41,684 nucleotides of DNA from positions 1 to 41,684 of the forward strand of contig JBEIIL010000015.1 of assembly GCA_040380755.1 (NCBI GenBank), given 5' to 3'. A program made the position numbers and the translations under genes. Origin of the DNA: Alsobacter sp040380755. Lineage in GTDB: Bacteria > Pseudomonadota > Alphaproteobacteria > Rhizobiales > Beijerinckiaceae. This document shows, piece after piece, positions 1-9,453 of the stretch. The notes beneath the pieces were generated by a model. It had not been told where the DNA came from. It saw nothing but the letters and a program-made list of their open reading frames with translations, and searched no databases. Position 1 is the stretch's first letter. The number at the start of each line of letters is the position of its first letter.

Positions 1-219
1 CTTCATTTGATCTCTACAAAGACGAGGCTAGCGCCTCGAATGTCTTAAGACAACCCGAGTAAGAAACGCGGAGTTGCAGAGATAGAAGATGGGTTCCCCC
101 ATTCGGACATCCGCGGATCCAAGGTTGTTAGCACCTCCCCACGGCTTATCGCAGCGTACCACGTCCTTCATCGCCTCTCAGCGCCAAGGCATCCACCGAA
201 TACCCTTAAGACACTTGAT
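1..219 (-). rRNA. rrl: 23S ribosomal RNA, 5' part (cut by window edge)
   Basis: The reverse strand reads into the conserved 23S 5' domain: GGTGGATGCC, then GAGGCGATGAAGGACGTG, then CGATAAGC, as in other bacterial 23S genes. The 5' end was placed near 219 by aligning the 23 bases that precede GTGGATGCC in E. coli 23S; it could be off by a few bases. The gene continues past base 1. It is the third component of an operon ordered 16S, tRNA-Ile, tRNA-Ala, 23S. Helix 9 is enlarged and is listed separately. Confidence 0.95.
10..83 (-). other. Extended helix 9 / probable 23S intervening sequence
   Basis: A 10-bp stem joins ATCTCTACAA at 10-19 to TTGCAGAGAT at 74-83, with a single mismatch that becomes a G-U pair in the RNA. 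Inside it is a perfect 6-bp hairpin, CGAGGC/GCCTCG, at 23-38. The outer stem lies about 136 nt from the 23S 5' end. There E. coli has only a short helix 9, while many Rhizobiales carry an insert that RNase III removes, leaving a 5.8S-like fragment. Position and folding are seen directly; removal from the mature RNA is inferred from the family. Confidence 0.7.
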
Positions 220-491
220 CACTCTCATTATCGACGCCCACCGCTCGGCAGCGGCTTGTAAGATTTACATCTCACAATGTCGTCGATAGAAAGACCATTT
301 GCTTCAAACATATCCGAGAATGTCGCGGTCACGCAGCATTCACAAACTGGTAGCTCAACCGCAAAACAATAAAGTTCAGCGGCGATCGGATATATTTCCT
401 CTTTACAATGACAAACAGCACGCAAGACTGCTCGAAAGCAGCTGGCGAAACTTATAATCAAGGAACGATGTAAGCCGGCAATCTACCGAAC

Positions 492-567
492 TGGTGGAGC
501 CAGACGGGATCGAACCGACGACCTCATGCTTGCAAAGCACGCGCTCTCCCAACTGAGCTATGGCCCC
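492..567 (-). tRNA. tRNA-Ala (TGC anticodon)
   Basis: The reverse strand folds as a standard cloverleaf of 76 nt. The acceptor GGGGCCA pairs with TGGCTCC (one G-T pair), the D arm is GCTC/GAGC, the anticodon loop contains TGC, and the T arm contains GGTTCGATCC. The 3' CCA is encoded (492-494). It lies between tRNA-Ile and 23S in the rRNA spacer, the usual place for tRNA-Ala(UGC). Confidence 0.97.
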
Positions 568-594
568 ATGCCGTGGTAATGTTGCGCGAAGATT

Positions 595-671
595 TGGTGG
601 GCCTGGGAAGACTTGAACTTCCGACCTCACGCTTATCAAGCGCGCGCTCTAACCAACTGAGCTACAAGCCC
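595..671 (-). tRNA. tRNA-Ile (GAT anticodon)
   Basis: The reverse strand gives a 77-nt cloverleaf with acceptor GGGCTTG/CAGGCCC, D arm GCTC/GAGC, anticodon loop CTTGATAA (anticodon GAT) and T arm containing AGTTCAAGTCT. CCA is encoded (595-597). It is the first spacer tRNA after 16S, 27 bases upstream of tRNA-Ala. Confidence 0.97.
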
Positions 672-827
672 GAACTTTAACGCACGTCCTGCTATGCGCT
701 GGGCGGCTCGTCCTTGATGAAGAAAGAGAAACGTTGACGGCGGTTGTCCCGCATTATCGGCCTGACTGGCCGTTTTGTTCCAAGAGATCCGAAAAGCACG
801 AGCTTACGCTCTTGCTATTAAGGATCT

Positions 828-2321
<1,494 letters not shown>

Positions 2322-2536
2322 GTAGCTCGAGATCTGATATCGGCTCGGTCATCACGTTATTGACGGAGTCACATCAGGCACCACCCCCGAAAGGACAGCA
2401 CCCTGTGAGCTTCCAAAACGCGTAACCGTCCGTGTCTCTCTCTCGGAAAACCACCCAAACCAGGCCCAAGCCCAGTCCAGACAATCCCCCGACGCAAGGA
2501 CACAGCCGTCCGCGTTTCTCTTCCTCTCATCAACAA

Positions 2537-2547
2537 TGTCAAAGAGC
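2537..2547 (-). promoter_or_regulatory. boxA antitermination site of the rRNA leader
   Basis: The reverse strand reads GCTCTTTGACA, close to the rRNA boxA consensus TGCTCTTTAACA. It sits in the leader about 140 nt downstream of the rRNA promoter and about 215 nt upstream of 16S. By family knowledge, boxA RNA is bound by NusB-NusE to give Rho-resistant transcription of rRNA. Confidence 0.7.
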
Positions 2548-2685
2548 GGCATCTTGCGATGCATACGACCACCGGCAACAAGTCTCTCGCCCCGACCGAA
2601 GTCGGGCGGCTTATCGCCCGTACTGCAAGAGAAGAATTGCCAGCGCGCCACCGGTGTTACCCGCAGCGTCGCCGTGTGTGCCGGG

Positions 2686-2715
2686 TTTATAGGCTCCTGC
2701 TTCCGTCACTGTCAA
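2686..2715 (-). promoter_or_regulatory. rRNA operon promoter (-35 TTGACA, -10 TATAAA)
   Basis: On the reverse strand TTGACA (2710-2715) is followed after 18 bases by TATAAA (2686-2691); read as CTATAA the spacing is 17. A run of seven T lies upstream, at about 2729-2735, where an UP element would be. The bases after the -10 are GC-rich (CCCGGC), typical of the discriminator of stringently controlled rRNA promoters. Transcription should start near 2679. Confidence 0.8.
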
Positions 2716-2986
2716 CAGCGTGTCGGAAAAAAATGCATCATGCTCGCTTCGCTTGAGGATTCGCGGTGCAGGCCACCGCGGTCGAACCCGAGAACTCTCC
2801 CGCGAGTGCCCCCGGCCACCCTCCAGGGCTGCCCCATTCGGGCCATCTTGATGGTGACTTGTGCGGGTGCCTCGGCTAACCCGCCGCAATTGACGCTAGC
2901 CGGCCGGCCGGTCAAGGTGCGGAGTGCTCACCCGGTGCCCGGGCGCGTCGCGCCGCCACCCTCGCAACGAGACTGCGTCCGCTCGC

Positions 2987-5005
2987 ATGCCACCCGAAAC
3001 GGGCAAGCCGGTTTCCCGGTCCAGCACCTACGATACCCGCCCCGCCCGGATCGCGGCGGCGCCGGTCGTTGATCTTGGGCTCGAGGCCCCGCTGTACCGC
3101 GATGGCGAGCAGACCCGGCATGATCGCCGCTCCGTCAGCATGCGCTGGCTGGCCGGCACGGTGCTGACCGGCCTGTTTGGGGCGACGCTCATCGGCTCCG
3201 CCATCTGGGTCTCGCTCGACGGCGAGGTCACCTTCGCGGAGCGCGCCGAGCTCTCCCAGACGCCGGCCGGGCGACCCGCGGCGAGCCCCGATCGTTCACC
3301 CCGCCGCGGTGATCGGCTGTTTGTCGCCACCGAGATCGTCTCGGCCAAGCAGGCATTCCGCACCCCCACCACCATCCGGGTCGGCGATCGCGAGGTCATC
3401 AAGATCAAGCCCTTCGTGCGGGTGGCGACCAACCTCGCCCTCGGCTCGCTTGGATTTGCCGACGACATCCCGCCGTTCAACCCGGTCCGGCTCTATGCGG
3501 CCGGCGGCGATCCCGGCGAGCGTGCCCCGGAATCGGACGCCACCGAGGGCGACGCCGAGGTCTCGTTCCAGCGCCGCCCGCTCGCCGGTTATGCGGGCGC
3601 GCCCGACAGCGGCGTCGCGCTGTCGCAGGAGCAGGTCGAGGCCCAGGTTGCCGAGCAGAGCCGCAGCCTCGCCGCCCGCCAGCCTTTGCCCCTGCCGCAG
3701 AGCATGCTGGGCACCGCCTTTTCCGTGCGCGCCCAGCCCGAGGCGGTGCCCCAGGCGCCGGGGATCGCGTTTTCGACCATGCAGGTCACCTTTGTTCCCG
3801 AGAACGTCACCACCAGGCCAAAGACCCCGGCCGTTCCCCGCGAGGCGTCGAAGCGCGCCGGTCCGGACGAACGCCTGGTCACGCTGAAGCGCAACGAAAC
3901 GCTCGAGCAGGTGCTGCGCGTCAACGGCGCCCAGCCGACGGAGGTCCGCTCCGTCGCCGCGGCGCTGGCGGCGCGGCTGCGCGACGCGCCCGTGCGCGAG
4001 GGCAGCCGGCTCAAGCTTCTCTTCGGACCGGGTGTTGTGGCCGGCCGCACGGGCGACCAGCTGCTGCGGGTCATGACGCTCGACGGCGACACCGTGACGG
4101 CGATCGCCGCTGTCAACGACCGCAGCGAGTTCGTCGCCGTGGCCCCGCCGCAGGCCGAGACCGCTGCCGATGAGGACGAGGAGACCGAGGAGCCGACCGG
4201 CGGCATCCGCCTCTATGACAGCCTCTATGAGACCGCGCTGAAGCAGGAGGTGCCGAAATCGGTCATCGACCAGCTCGTGCGGATCTATTTCTACGACTTC
4301 GACCTGCAGCGTCGCGCCTCGGGCGGCGACACGTTCGAGGTCTTCTACGCCGAGGACGAGGACGGCGGCCCGCCCGAAGTCCTGTACGCAGCCCTCAGTG
4401 TGTCGGGTCAGACCAAGCGCTATTACAGGTTCCAGCTGGGCGACGAGAACGTCGTCGACTTCTTCGACGAGCTCGGCAAGTCCAACCGGAAATTCCTGGT
4501 GCGCAAGCCGATCGCCGAGGGCCAGCTGCGGTCGACGTTCGGCCTGCGCTACCACCCCATCCTGCGCTATTCGCGCATGCACACCGGGATCGACTGGTCG
4601 AACCGCATCGGCACGCCGATCGTCGCCGCCGGCGATGGCAAGATCCGCAGCGCCGGCTGGGACTCCGGCTATGGCCGCCGTGTCGAGATCGAGCACCAGT
4701 ACAATTTCGTGACGACCTATTCGCATCTGTCAGGCTTCGCCCGCGGCATCCGCGATGGCGTCCGTGTCCGCCAGGGGCAGGTCATCGGCTATCTGGGCAA
4801 TTCCGGCCTGTCGACCGGTCCGCACCTGCACTACGAGGTGATGATCAACGAGAATTTCGTCGACCCTCTCGCCATCAAGCTGCCGCGCAACCGCGAACTC
4901 GATACGCAGCAGCTCGCCGGCTTCCACCGGTCACGCGAGCGGATCGAGGATCTGATCCGCAAGGCGCCAACGACGACGAGGCTCGCCGAACGCATTCAAC
5001 GGTGA
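2987..5005 (+). CDS. M23 family metallopeptidase (LytM domain), membrane-anchored
   Basis: A 672-residue envelope protein ending in a LytM/peptidase M23 domain, the zinc endopeptidase fold that cuts peptidoglycan cross-bridges. Near residue 51 one hydrophobic segment (RWLAGTVLTGLFGATLIG) anchors it with the bulk in the periplasm. The middle holds a LysM/OapA-like stretch (RLVTLKRNETLEQVLRVNG). The zinc site is complete: HTGID (His532, Asp536) and HLH (His613, His615), with YSHL between, so it is probably an active hydrolase. The ATG at 2987 was chosen because it leaves a cytoplasmic lead of the length I expect for Rhizobiales relatives. A GTG at 2924, in frame with an AGG-like site, would add 21 residues and cannot be excluded. 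It is divergent from the rRNA operon and is followed after 27 bases by the AEC transporter gene. Confidence 0.88.
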   Translation: MPPETGKPVSRSSTYDTRPARIAAAPVVDLGLEAPLYRDGEQTRHDRRSVSMRWLAGTVLTGLFGATLIGSAIWVSLDGEVTFAERAELSQTPAGRPAASPDRSPRRGDRLFVATEIVSAKQAFRTPTTIRVGDREVIKIKPFVRVATNLALGSLGFADDIPPFNPVRLYAAGGDPGERAPESDATEGDAEVSFQRRPLAGYAGAPDSGVALSQEQVEAQVAEQSRSLAARQPLPLPQSMLGTAFSVRAQPEAVPQAPGIAFSTMQVTFVPENVTTRPKTPAVPREASKRAGPDERLVTLKRNETLEQVLRVNGAQPTEVRSVAAALAARLRDAPVREGSRLKLLFGPGVVAGRTGDQLLRVMTLDGDTVTAIAAVNDRSEFVAVAPPQAETAADEDEETEEPTGGIRLYDSLYETALKQEVPKSVIDQLVRIYFYDFDLQRRASGGDTFEVFYAEDEDGGPPEVLYAALSVSGQTKRYYRFQLGDENVVDFFDELGKSNRKFLVRKPIAEGQLRSTFGLRYHPILRYSRMHTGIDWSNRIGTPIVAAGDGKIRSAGWDSGYGRRVEIEHQYNFVTTYSHLSGFARGIRDGVRVRQGQVIGYLGNSGLSTGPHLHYEVMINENFVDPLAIKLPRNRELDTQQLAGFHRSRERIEDLIRKAPTTTRLAERIQR

Positions 5006-5032
5006 GGCGACCACGGCCGGTCGGGTAACGTC

Positions 5033-5950
5033 ATGTCCGAGGCACTCGCCGTCGTTCTTCCCGTTTTCGGCCTGATCGGCCTCGGCTGGCTGGCGCGGCG
5101 CACCGGCTACGTCACCGACCGCACCGGCGAAGGTCTGTCCGATTTCGTCTTTGCCATCGCCGTCCCGGCACTGATCTTCCGCACGTTGACGGCGGCGAGC
5201 CTGTCAGCTGTCCAGCCATGGGGCTATTGGGCCGCCTATTTCGGCGGCGTGATCGTGGTCTGGACGCTCGCCAGCACCATCGCCTGCCGGTTCTGGGCGG
5301 TGCGGGGGACGGAGGGGGTCGTCGCCGGCTTCACCGCCGCCCAGGCCAACACGGTGCTGGTCGGGATCCCGCTGATCCTGCGCGCCTATGGTCCGGAAGG
5401 GGCCGTGCCGCTGTTCCTGCTGGTAGCGATCCACCTGCCGCTGATGGTGGCAGCCGCCACCATCCTGGCCGAGGGAAGCGGTGTTCGCTGGAGCCGGGTC
5501 GCCCGCCAGCTCGCCGTCAATCCGCTGCTGGTCGCCATCGTGGCGAGCAGCGCCGCCCGCGTGGCGGGGGTTTCGCTGCCGCCGGTCGGGCAGTCGGTGG
5601 TCGATGCGCTGGCCGCGGCGGCAAGCCCCTGTGCACTCGTTGCGATGGGCATCGCGCTCTGCCGCTACGGCATCGGCGACCGGCCGGGGCTGGCCGCTGT
5701 CCTGTCCGGCCTCAAGCTCGTCGTCCACCCGCTGATCGTGTGGGTTCTCGCCACCCGTGTGCTGGACGTGCCGCCGGTCTGGGCCGGCGTGGCAGTGCTG
5801 TTCGCGGCGTCGCCCTGCGGTGTCAACGCCTATCTGTTCGCCGAGCGCTACCGCACCGGCGTGCCGCTGGCAGCAAGTGCCATCGCCCTGTCGACGGCAC
5901 TGTCGGTGCTGTCGACCGCAGTCTGGTTGATCGTGCTCGGCAAAGGCTGA
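5033..5950 (+). CDS. AEC family transporter (auxin efflux carrier type)
   Basis: A 305-residue, strongly hydrophobic protein with about ten membrane segments in two five-helix halves, as in the AEC/PIN-like family. The N-terminus (VLPVFGLIGLGWLARRTG) and the following FAIAVPALIFRTL are typical. Bacterial members export or import small organic acids such as malonate, malate or lactate. The substrate cannot be read from the sequence. It starts 27 bases after the M23 gene on the same strand and ends directly against the convergent gluQRS stop. Confidence 0.85.
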   Translation: MSEALAVVLPVFGLIGLGWLARRTGYVTDRTGEGLSDFVFAIAVPALIFRTLTAASLSAVQPWGYWAAYFGGVIVVWTLASTIACRFWAVRGTEGVVAGFTAAQANTVLVGIPLILRAYGPEGAVPLFLLVAIHLPLMVAAATILAEGSGVRWSRVARQLAVNPLLVAIVASSAARVAGVSLPPVGQSVVDALAAAASPCALVAMGIALCRYGIGDRPGLAAVLSGLKLVVHPLIVWVLATRVLDVPPVWAGVAVLFAASPCGVNAYLFAERYRTGVPLAASAIALSTALSVLSTAVWLIVLGKG

Positions 5951-6877
5951 TCAGCCAAAGCCGAGTCGCGCCCGGATCGCGGCAGGCGTCATGCCGGCGG
6001 CGCGCAGGTCGCGCAGTGCCGGCGAAGCCCGGCTCTTCGACAGTTTGGCCCCGCCATCGTCCAGCACCAGCGGATGGTGATGGTAGAGGGGTGTCGGCAG
6101 GTCGAGCAGCCGCTGCAGCACACAATGGACGGCTGTCGCAGCGGCGAGGTCCGCGCCCCGCACCACATGGCTGACCCCCTGCAGGGCGTCGTCGATTACC
6201 ACCGAGAGGTGATAGCTGGTCCGCACGTCCCGCCGGCCGAGGATCACGTCGCCCCAGGCGGACGGGTCGGTGCGCATGGGCGTGACCGTCCCGCTGACCG
6301 GGTCCCAGTCCGGCACGATCCAGTCGGCTGCGCCGCGGTTTGCGAGGGCGCGGTCCATGGCGAGCCGCACCGCGTGGGGTTGGGCTACGGCCCGCGCCGA
6401 CACGACATCAGGCGCCAGCTCCCGACACGGACCGGCGTGATGCGGCGCCCCGTCCGGATCGCGCGGCCAGGCAGTCCCGGCCGCCTCGGCGTCAGCCACA
6501 CGTCGGGCCGTCCCCGCCCGGCTGCAAAAGCACCGGTAGGTGAGGCCGCGCCGCTCCAGCCCGTCGAGTGCCGCCGAATAGGTGTCCAGATGCTCGGACT
6601 GACGCCGCACGGACCGGTCGAAAGTCAGGCCCAGCCAGGCCAGGTCCTCGTGCAGCGCCGCCTCGTAGGCCGGCCGCGAGCGCACCGGGTCGATATCCTC
6701 GATCCGCAGCAGCAGCTGCCCGCTGGCCCGTCGCGCCAGGTCGCTGTTCAGCAGCGCCGAGGCCGCGTGGCCGAGATGCAGATAGCCATTGGGGCTGGGG
6801 GCAAAGCGGAAAACGGGTTGCAAGGGCGCCTCCAGCCGGCGCAGGGTCGCGGCCGTCCGGGACCGCACAGCATGCAT
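5951..6877 (-). CDS. gluQ: Glutamyl-Q tRNA(Asp) synthetase
   Basis: A truncated class I glutamyl-tRNA synthetase paralogue of 308 residues that lacks an anticodon-binding domain. Such enzymes attach glutamate to queuosine at the wobble base of tRNA-Asp. Visible motifs are FAPSPNGYLHLGH (the HIGH signature, His34-His37), RIEDIDPVR, a Cys-rich YRCFCSR segment as in the family's zinc site, and KLSKS near the C-terminus. The ATG at 6877 was chosen over the GTG at 6895 because GGAGG sits 7 bases upstream of it. Its start codon shares the palindrome ATGCAT with the start of the divergent glycosylase gene. Confidence 0.93.
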   Translation of the reverse strand: MHAVRSRTAATLRRLEAPLQPVFRFAPSPNGYLHLGHAASALLNSDLARRASGQLLLRIEDIDPVRSRPAYEAALHEDLAWLGLTFDRSVRRQSEHLDTYSAALDGLERRGLTYRCFCSRAGTARRVADAEAAGTAWPRDPDGAPHHAGPCRELAPDVVSARAVAQPHAVRLAMDRALANRGAADWIVPDWDPVSGTVTPMRTDPSAWGDVILGRRDVRTSYHLSVVIDDALQGVSHVVRGADLAAATAVHCVLQRLLDLPTPLYHHHPLVLDDGGAKLSKSRASPALRDLRAAGMTPAAIRARLGFG

Positions 6878-7534
6878 AGCCCAACCTCCAGCCACCCGTC
6901 ACGCCTCGACGCCCCCGCTGCACTGGCCGATGCCCTCGGGCATCTGGCGCAGGCGGATCCGGTGATTGCCGGCATCCTCGCCCGCACCGGCGTTCCTGCC
7001 CTGCGCCGCCGGCCCGGCGGCTTTGTCGGCCTTTGCGCCTGCGTGATGGGACAGCAGCTGTCCACCGCCAGCGCCGCGGCGATCAATGCCCGCTTTGCGG
7101 AACGCTTCGGCTCCGGCGGTCCGGCCGCCGTTGCCACCGCCTCGGACGATGAGCTGCGGGCCTGCGGCCTGTCCGGCGCCAAGATCCGCACGGTCCGGGC
7201 GATCGCCGTCGCGGTCCAGGACGAGGTGCTGAACCTCGACGCGCTGTCGGAGATGCCCGCCGACACCGCCCACGCGGCGCTGTGCAGCCTGCCGGGCATC
7301 GGCCCGTGGACGGCCGATATCTATCTGCTGTTCTGCATCGGCCATGCCGATGCCTTCCCGGCTGGCGACCTCGCGCTGCAGGAGGCCTACCGCAGCGGGT
7401 GGGGGCTGAGTGCACGCCCGGATGCCCGACGCCTCGCAGCCGCTGCCGAGGCCTGGCGGCCGCTGCGCGGAGCGGCCGCCACCCTGCTCTGGCAGCTTTA
7501 CCGGGTCGAGCGCGGCCGCGAAGGCGCTGGCTGA
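6872..7534 (+). CDS. DNA-3-methyladenine glycosylase 2 family (AlkA-like)
   Basis: A 220-residue base-excision repair glycosylase that removes alkylated purines. The helix-hairpin-helix motif LPGIGPWTADIYLL (about residues 140-153) is followed by the catalytic aspartate, Asp166, in AFPAGDLALQ. VMGQQLSTASA (59-69) matches the conserved first helices. It is shorter than E. coli AlkA (282 aa) because the N-terminal beta domain is absent, as in many alphaproteobacterial members. The ATG at 6872 is the only start that keeps the first conserved helix. It has no clear Shine-Dalgarno sequence, and its upstream region is inside gluQRS. The 3' end overlaps the convergent DMT transporter gene by 37 bp. 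Confidence 0.88.
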   Translation: MHSPTSSHPSRLDAPAALADALGHLAQADPVIAGILARTGVPALRRRPGGFVGLCACVMGQQLSTASAAAINARFAERFGSGGPAAVATASDDELRACGLSGAKIRTVRAIAVAVQDEVLNLDALSEMPADTAHAALCSLPGIGPWTADIYLLFCIGHADAFPAGDLALQEAYRSGWGLSARPDARRLAAAAEAWRPLRGAAATLLWQLYRVERGREGAG

Positions 7535-8412
7535 ACCGCGCGCGGCGCGGTCGACACGACGAAGACGCCGGCCAGCACCGTGGCGGCACCGGCGATCTCG
7601 CGCAGGCCGACGCTCTCGCCGAGGAAGATGACCGCCAGCAGCGTCGCCCACACCGGCATCAGATAACCGATCATCGCCGCCCGTGTCGGACCGGCGGAGC
7701 GGATCAGCCCCATGAAGATCGTGATCGGCACGGCGGTGGCGAGCACGCCCAGCGCGAGCAGGGCCGGCGCCGCCGCCCCGATCTGCGACCATGCGGCGCT
7801 GCCCACAAGGACCGCGGCCAGCGCAACGGCGACGATCCCCGAAACGGTCTGCTGGCCGAGTGCCAGTCGCGACGGATGCAGCTCGCGCACGGTGCGCGCA
7901 TAGATGTTGCCGACCGCATAGCTCAGCGATACCGCCACCATGGCGAGGATGCCGGTGAGCCCGGCCCCGCCGGACAGGGCCGCCGGCCCGATCAGTACCG
8001 CCATGCCGGCAAAGCCGACGAGCAGGCCGGCGATCCGCCGTCCCGTCAGCCGCTCGTCCGAAAAGGCGAAATGAGCCAGCGCTGCAACCATGAGCGGTCC
8101 AGATGCCTGGATCATGGCGCTCTGCGCCGCGGCGATCTGGGTCAGCGCATAGGCGGTGAGCCAGTTCGGAAGCCAGCCATTGAGCGTGCCGAGCGTGAGC
8201 CAGGCGACCCGCTCTTCCCGGCGCGGCAGAGGGTTCTCGCCGCGTAGCATGAACCAGGTGGCGAGCACGACGGCGGCGATCCCGGCCCGGGCGGCGGCAA
8301 TCACCAGCGGGGAGGCGCTGCCGGCAAGCTTCATGAACAGGAAGCCGGACGCCCAGAGAAGTGAGCACACCAGGAGCCGCACGGTAAAGCCGGCGGCGGA
8401 GAGTGACCTCAT
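7498..8412 (-). CDS. DMT superfamily (EamA) transporter
   Basis: A 304-residue membrane protein with ten hydrophobic segments and two EamA repeats. Typical stretches are LLWASGFLFMKLAG at the start, LTAYALTQIAAAQSAMIQA in repeat 1 and GYLMPVWATLLAVIFLGE in repeat 2. Such proteins export amino acids or other metabolites; the substrate is unknown. The ATG lies one base after the mutT stop, so the two genes are probably translationally coupled and share an operon. The last 37 bases overlap the convergent glycosylase gene. Confidence 0.87.
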   Translation of the reverse strand: MRSLSAAGFTVRLLVCSLLWASGFLFMKLAGSASPLVIAAARAGIAAVVLATWFMLRGENPLPRREERVAWLTLGTLNGWLPNWLTAYALTQIAAAQSAMIQASGPLMVAALAHFAFSDERLTGRRIAGLLVGFAGMAVLIGPAALSGGAGLTGILAMVAVSLSYAVGNIYARTVRELHPSRLALGQQTVSGIVAVALAAVLVGSAAWSQIGAAAPALLALGVLATAVPITIFMGLIRSAGPTRAAMIGYLMPVWATLLAVIFLGESVGLREIAGAATVLAGVFVVSTAPRAVQPAPSRPRSTR

Positions 8413-8413
8413 T

Positions 8414-8827
8414 TCAGCCGCCGAGGCCGGTGACGAGGTCGATCAGCGGCGGGATCAGCGGTTCATCGGCCGGCGGCATCGGGTAGTCCCGCAACCGGTT
8501 GGGCCGCACCCAGGCCAGCCCGGCATGTTCGCGGGCCGTCACCTGGCCGTCCCAGCGCCGGCAGACCCAGAGCGGCATCAGCAGGTGGAACTCCGGATAG
8601 GCGTGGCTGGCGAAGGTCAGAGGCGCCAGGCATGCCTCCTTGACGGTGATGCCCAGCTCCTCGTCGAGCTCGCGGATCAGCGTCTCCTCCGGCCGTTCGC
8701 CAGTCTCCACCTTGCCACCGGGGAATTCCCACAGCCCTGCCAGCGCCTTACCCTCGGGACGTTTGGCGATCAGCACGCGCCCATCCGCATCGATCAGCGC
8801 GCAGGCGGCGACGAGGACGATCTTCAC
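8414..8827 (-). CDS. mutT: MutT-type NUDIX hydrolase (8-oxo-dGTP diphosphatase)
   Basis: A 137-residue NUDIX protein. The full NUDIX box runs from GGKVETGE to RELDEELGI (GX5EX7REUXEEXGU). The start VAACALIDADGRVLIAKRPEGK and the WEFPGG before the box match MutT, which clears 8-oxo-dGTP and related oxidised nucleotides from the pool. Length equals the family norm (about 130 aa). It sits downstream of argJ and the lipoprotein gene; argJ followed by mutT near secA is a recurring order in Rhizobiales. A base-repair glycosylase lies two genes away. Confidence 0.9.
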   Translation of the reverse strand: MKIVLVAACALIDADGRVLIAKRPEGKALAGLWEFPGGKVETGERPEETLIRELDEELGITVKEACLAPLTFASHAYPEFHLLMPLWVCRRWDGQVTAREHAGLAWVRPNRLRDYPMPPADEPLIPPLIDLVTGLGG

Positions 8828-8839
8828 GCGGCTACCCTG

Positions 8840-9358
8840 TCATTTGCCGGACAGCACGACCGACGCCGTCTCGCCATCCTTGGCCGTCACCTCGTCATAC
8901 AAGGTGGCGCCCCGCGTGTCCCACGGACCTTCCGGATACCAGAACAGGGCGGTGCTGACAAAATAGCGACCGGCCTTCACCTCCTCGAAGGCGAAGCGCC
9001 CGCTGCGGTCGGCCTTGACCTTGCGCATCGCCGCCACGTAGCGCGGATCGGTGGGCGTGGTGACCGCGATGCCGCCGTCATTCATGCGCTGTCCGCCATA
9101 GAGCTTGTCGAAGCGCTCGGCCGCATAGGGCGTCCATGGCGTCAGATAGACCCAGTCTCCGCCGGCCGAGATGAAGCTGCCATTGGCCTTGCGCATGAAC
9201 GCCGAGCCGGCGATCCGCGCCGTGCCGGGCGCCAGCGCCGCTTTCGCCTGCTTGTCCATGGTGTCCGTGAACTCGGTCTCGACCGTCGTGCGCAAGGGCC
9301 CGCAGGCCGCTGCCAGCACGCACAGCGCCAGACCCGCGCTTGCTCCCCGCCCCGCCAT
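8840..9358 (-). CDS. Putative lipoprotein with carboxypeptidase regulatory-like fold
   Basis: A 172-residue protein with a short hydrophobic leader ending in a possible lipobox, LAAAC (Cys19). The lipobox is not the classical LAGC type, so lipidation is uncertain. The second half (ADRSGRFAFEEVKAGRYFVST) reads like the beta-sandwich of carboxypeptidase-regulatory-like domains, which are used for surface or periplasmic binding. I do not recognise a specific function. It lies between argJ and mutT, 12 bases from mutT, probably co-transcribed. Confidence 0.7.
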   Translation of the reverse strand: MAGRGASAGLALCVLAAACGPLRTTVETEFTDTMDKQAKAALAPGTARIAGSAFMRKANGSFISAGGDWVYLTPWTPYAAERFDKLYGGQRMNDGGIAVTTPTDPRYVAAMRKVKADRSGRFAFEEVKAGRYFVSTALFWYPEGPWDTRGATLYDEVTAKDGETASVVLSGK

Positions 9359-9453
9359 GCTGCACCCCTGCCCTGCCCCTCAGGCACAGTCTAGGCGCAA
9401 CCAATCCGAGGCGCTGCACAGCAGAAGTTTACTGCATCCGGCAGATACAACCG

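Larger units (their letters stand above)
2322..2986. other. rRNA leader and divergent upstream region, no gene seen
   Basis: This 665-base stretch lies between 16S (minus strand) and the M23 peptidase gene (plus strand). It contains the rRNA operon promoter and boxA listed separately, and a transcribed leader of about 360 nt (2322 to roughly 2680). Several open frames cross it, but none has a recognisable product, a good ribosome binding site or homology that I can see. The part from 2740 to 2986 should hold the promoter of the M23 gene; no clear -10/-35 pair was found there. Confidence 0.6.

Noticed and set aside
220..491. A second boxA or small gene in the tRNA-Ala to 23S spacer
   Set aside because: No clear boxA match was found on the minus strand, and short frames here lie in transcribed rRNA spacer.
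2536..3072. Possible 178-residue gene in the rRNA leader region
   Set aside because: It crosses the boxA and promoter of the rRNA operon and runs into the M23 gene in another frame; composition looks non-coding.
3296..4726. A 476-codon open frame antisense to the M23 gene
   Set aside because: Shadow frame; the M23 zinc site on the plus strand is unmistakable.
6074..6871. N-terminal extension of the glycosylase frame through gluQRS
   Set aside because: The residues before 6872 are antisense to gluQRS and have no relation to the glycosylase family; the conserved fold starts after 6872.
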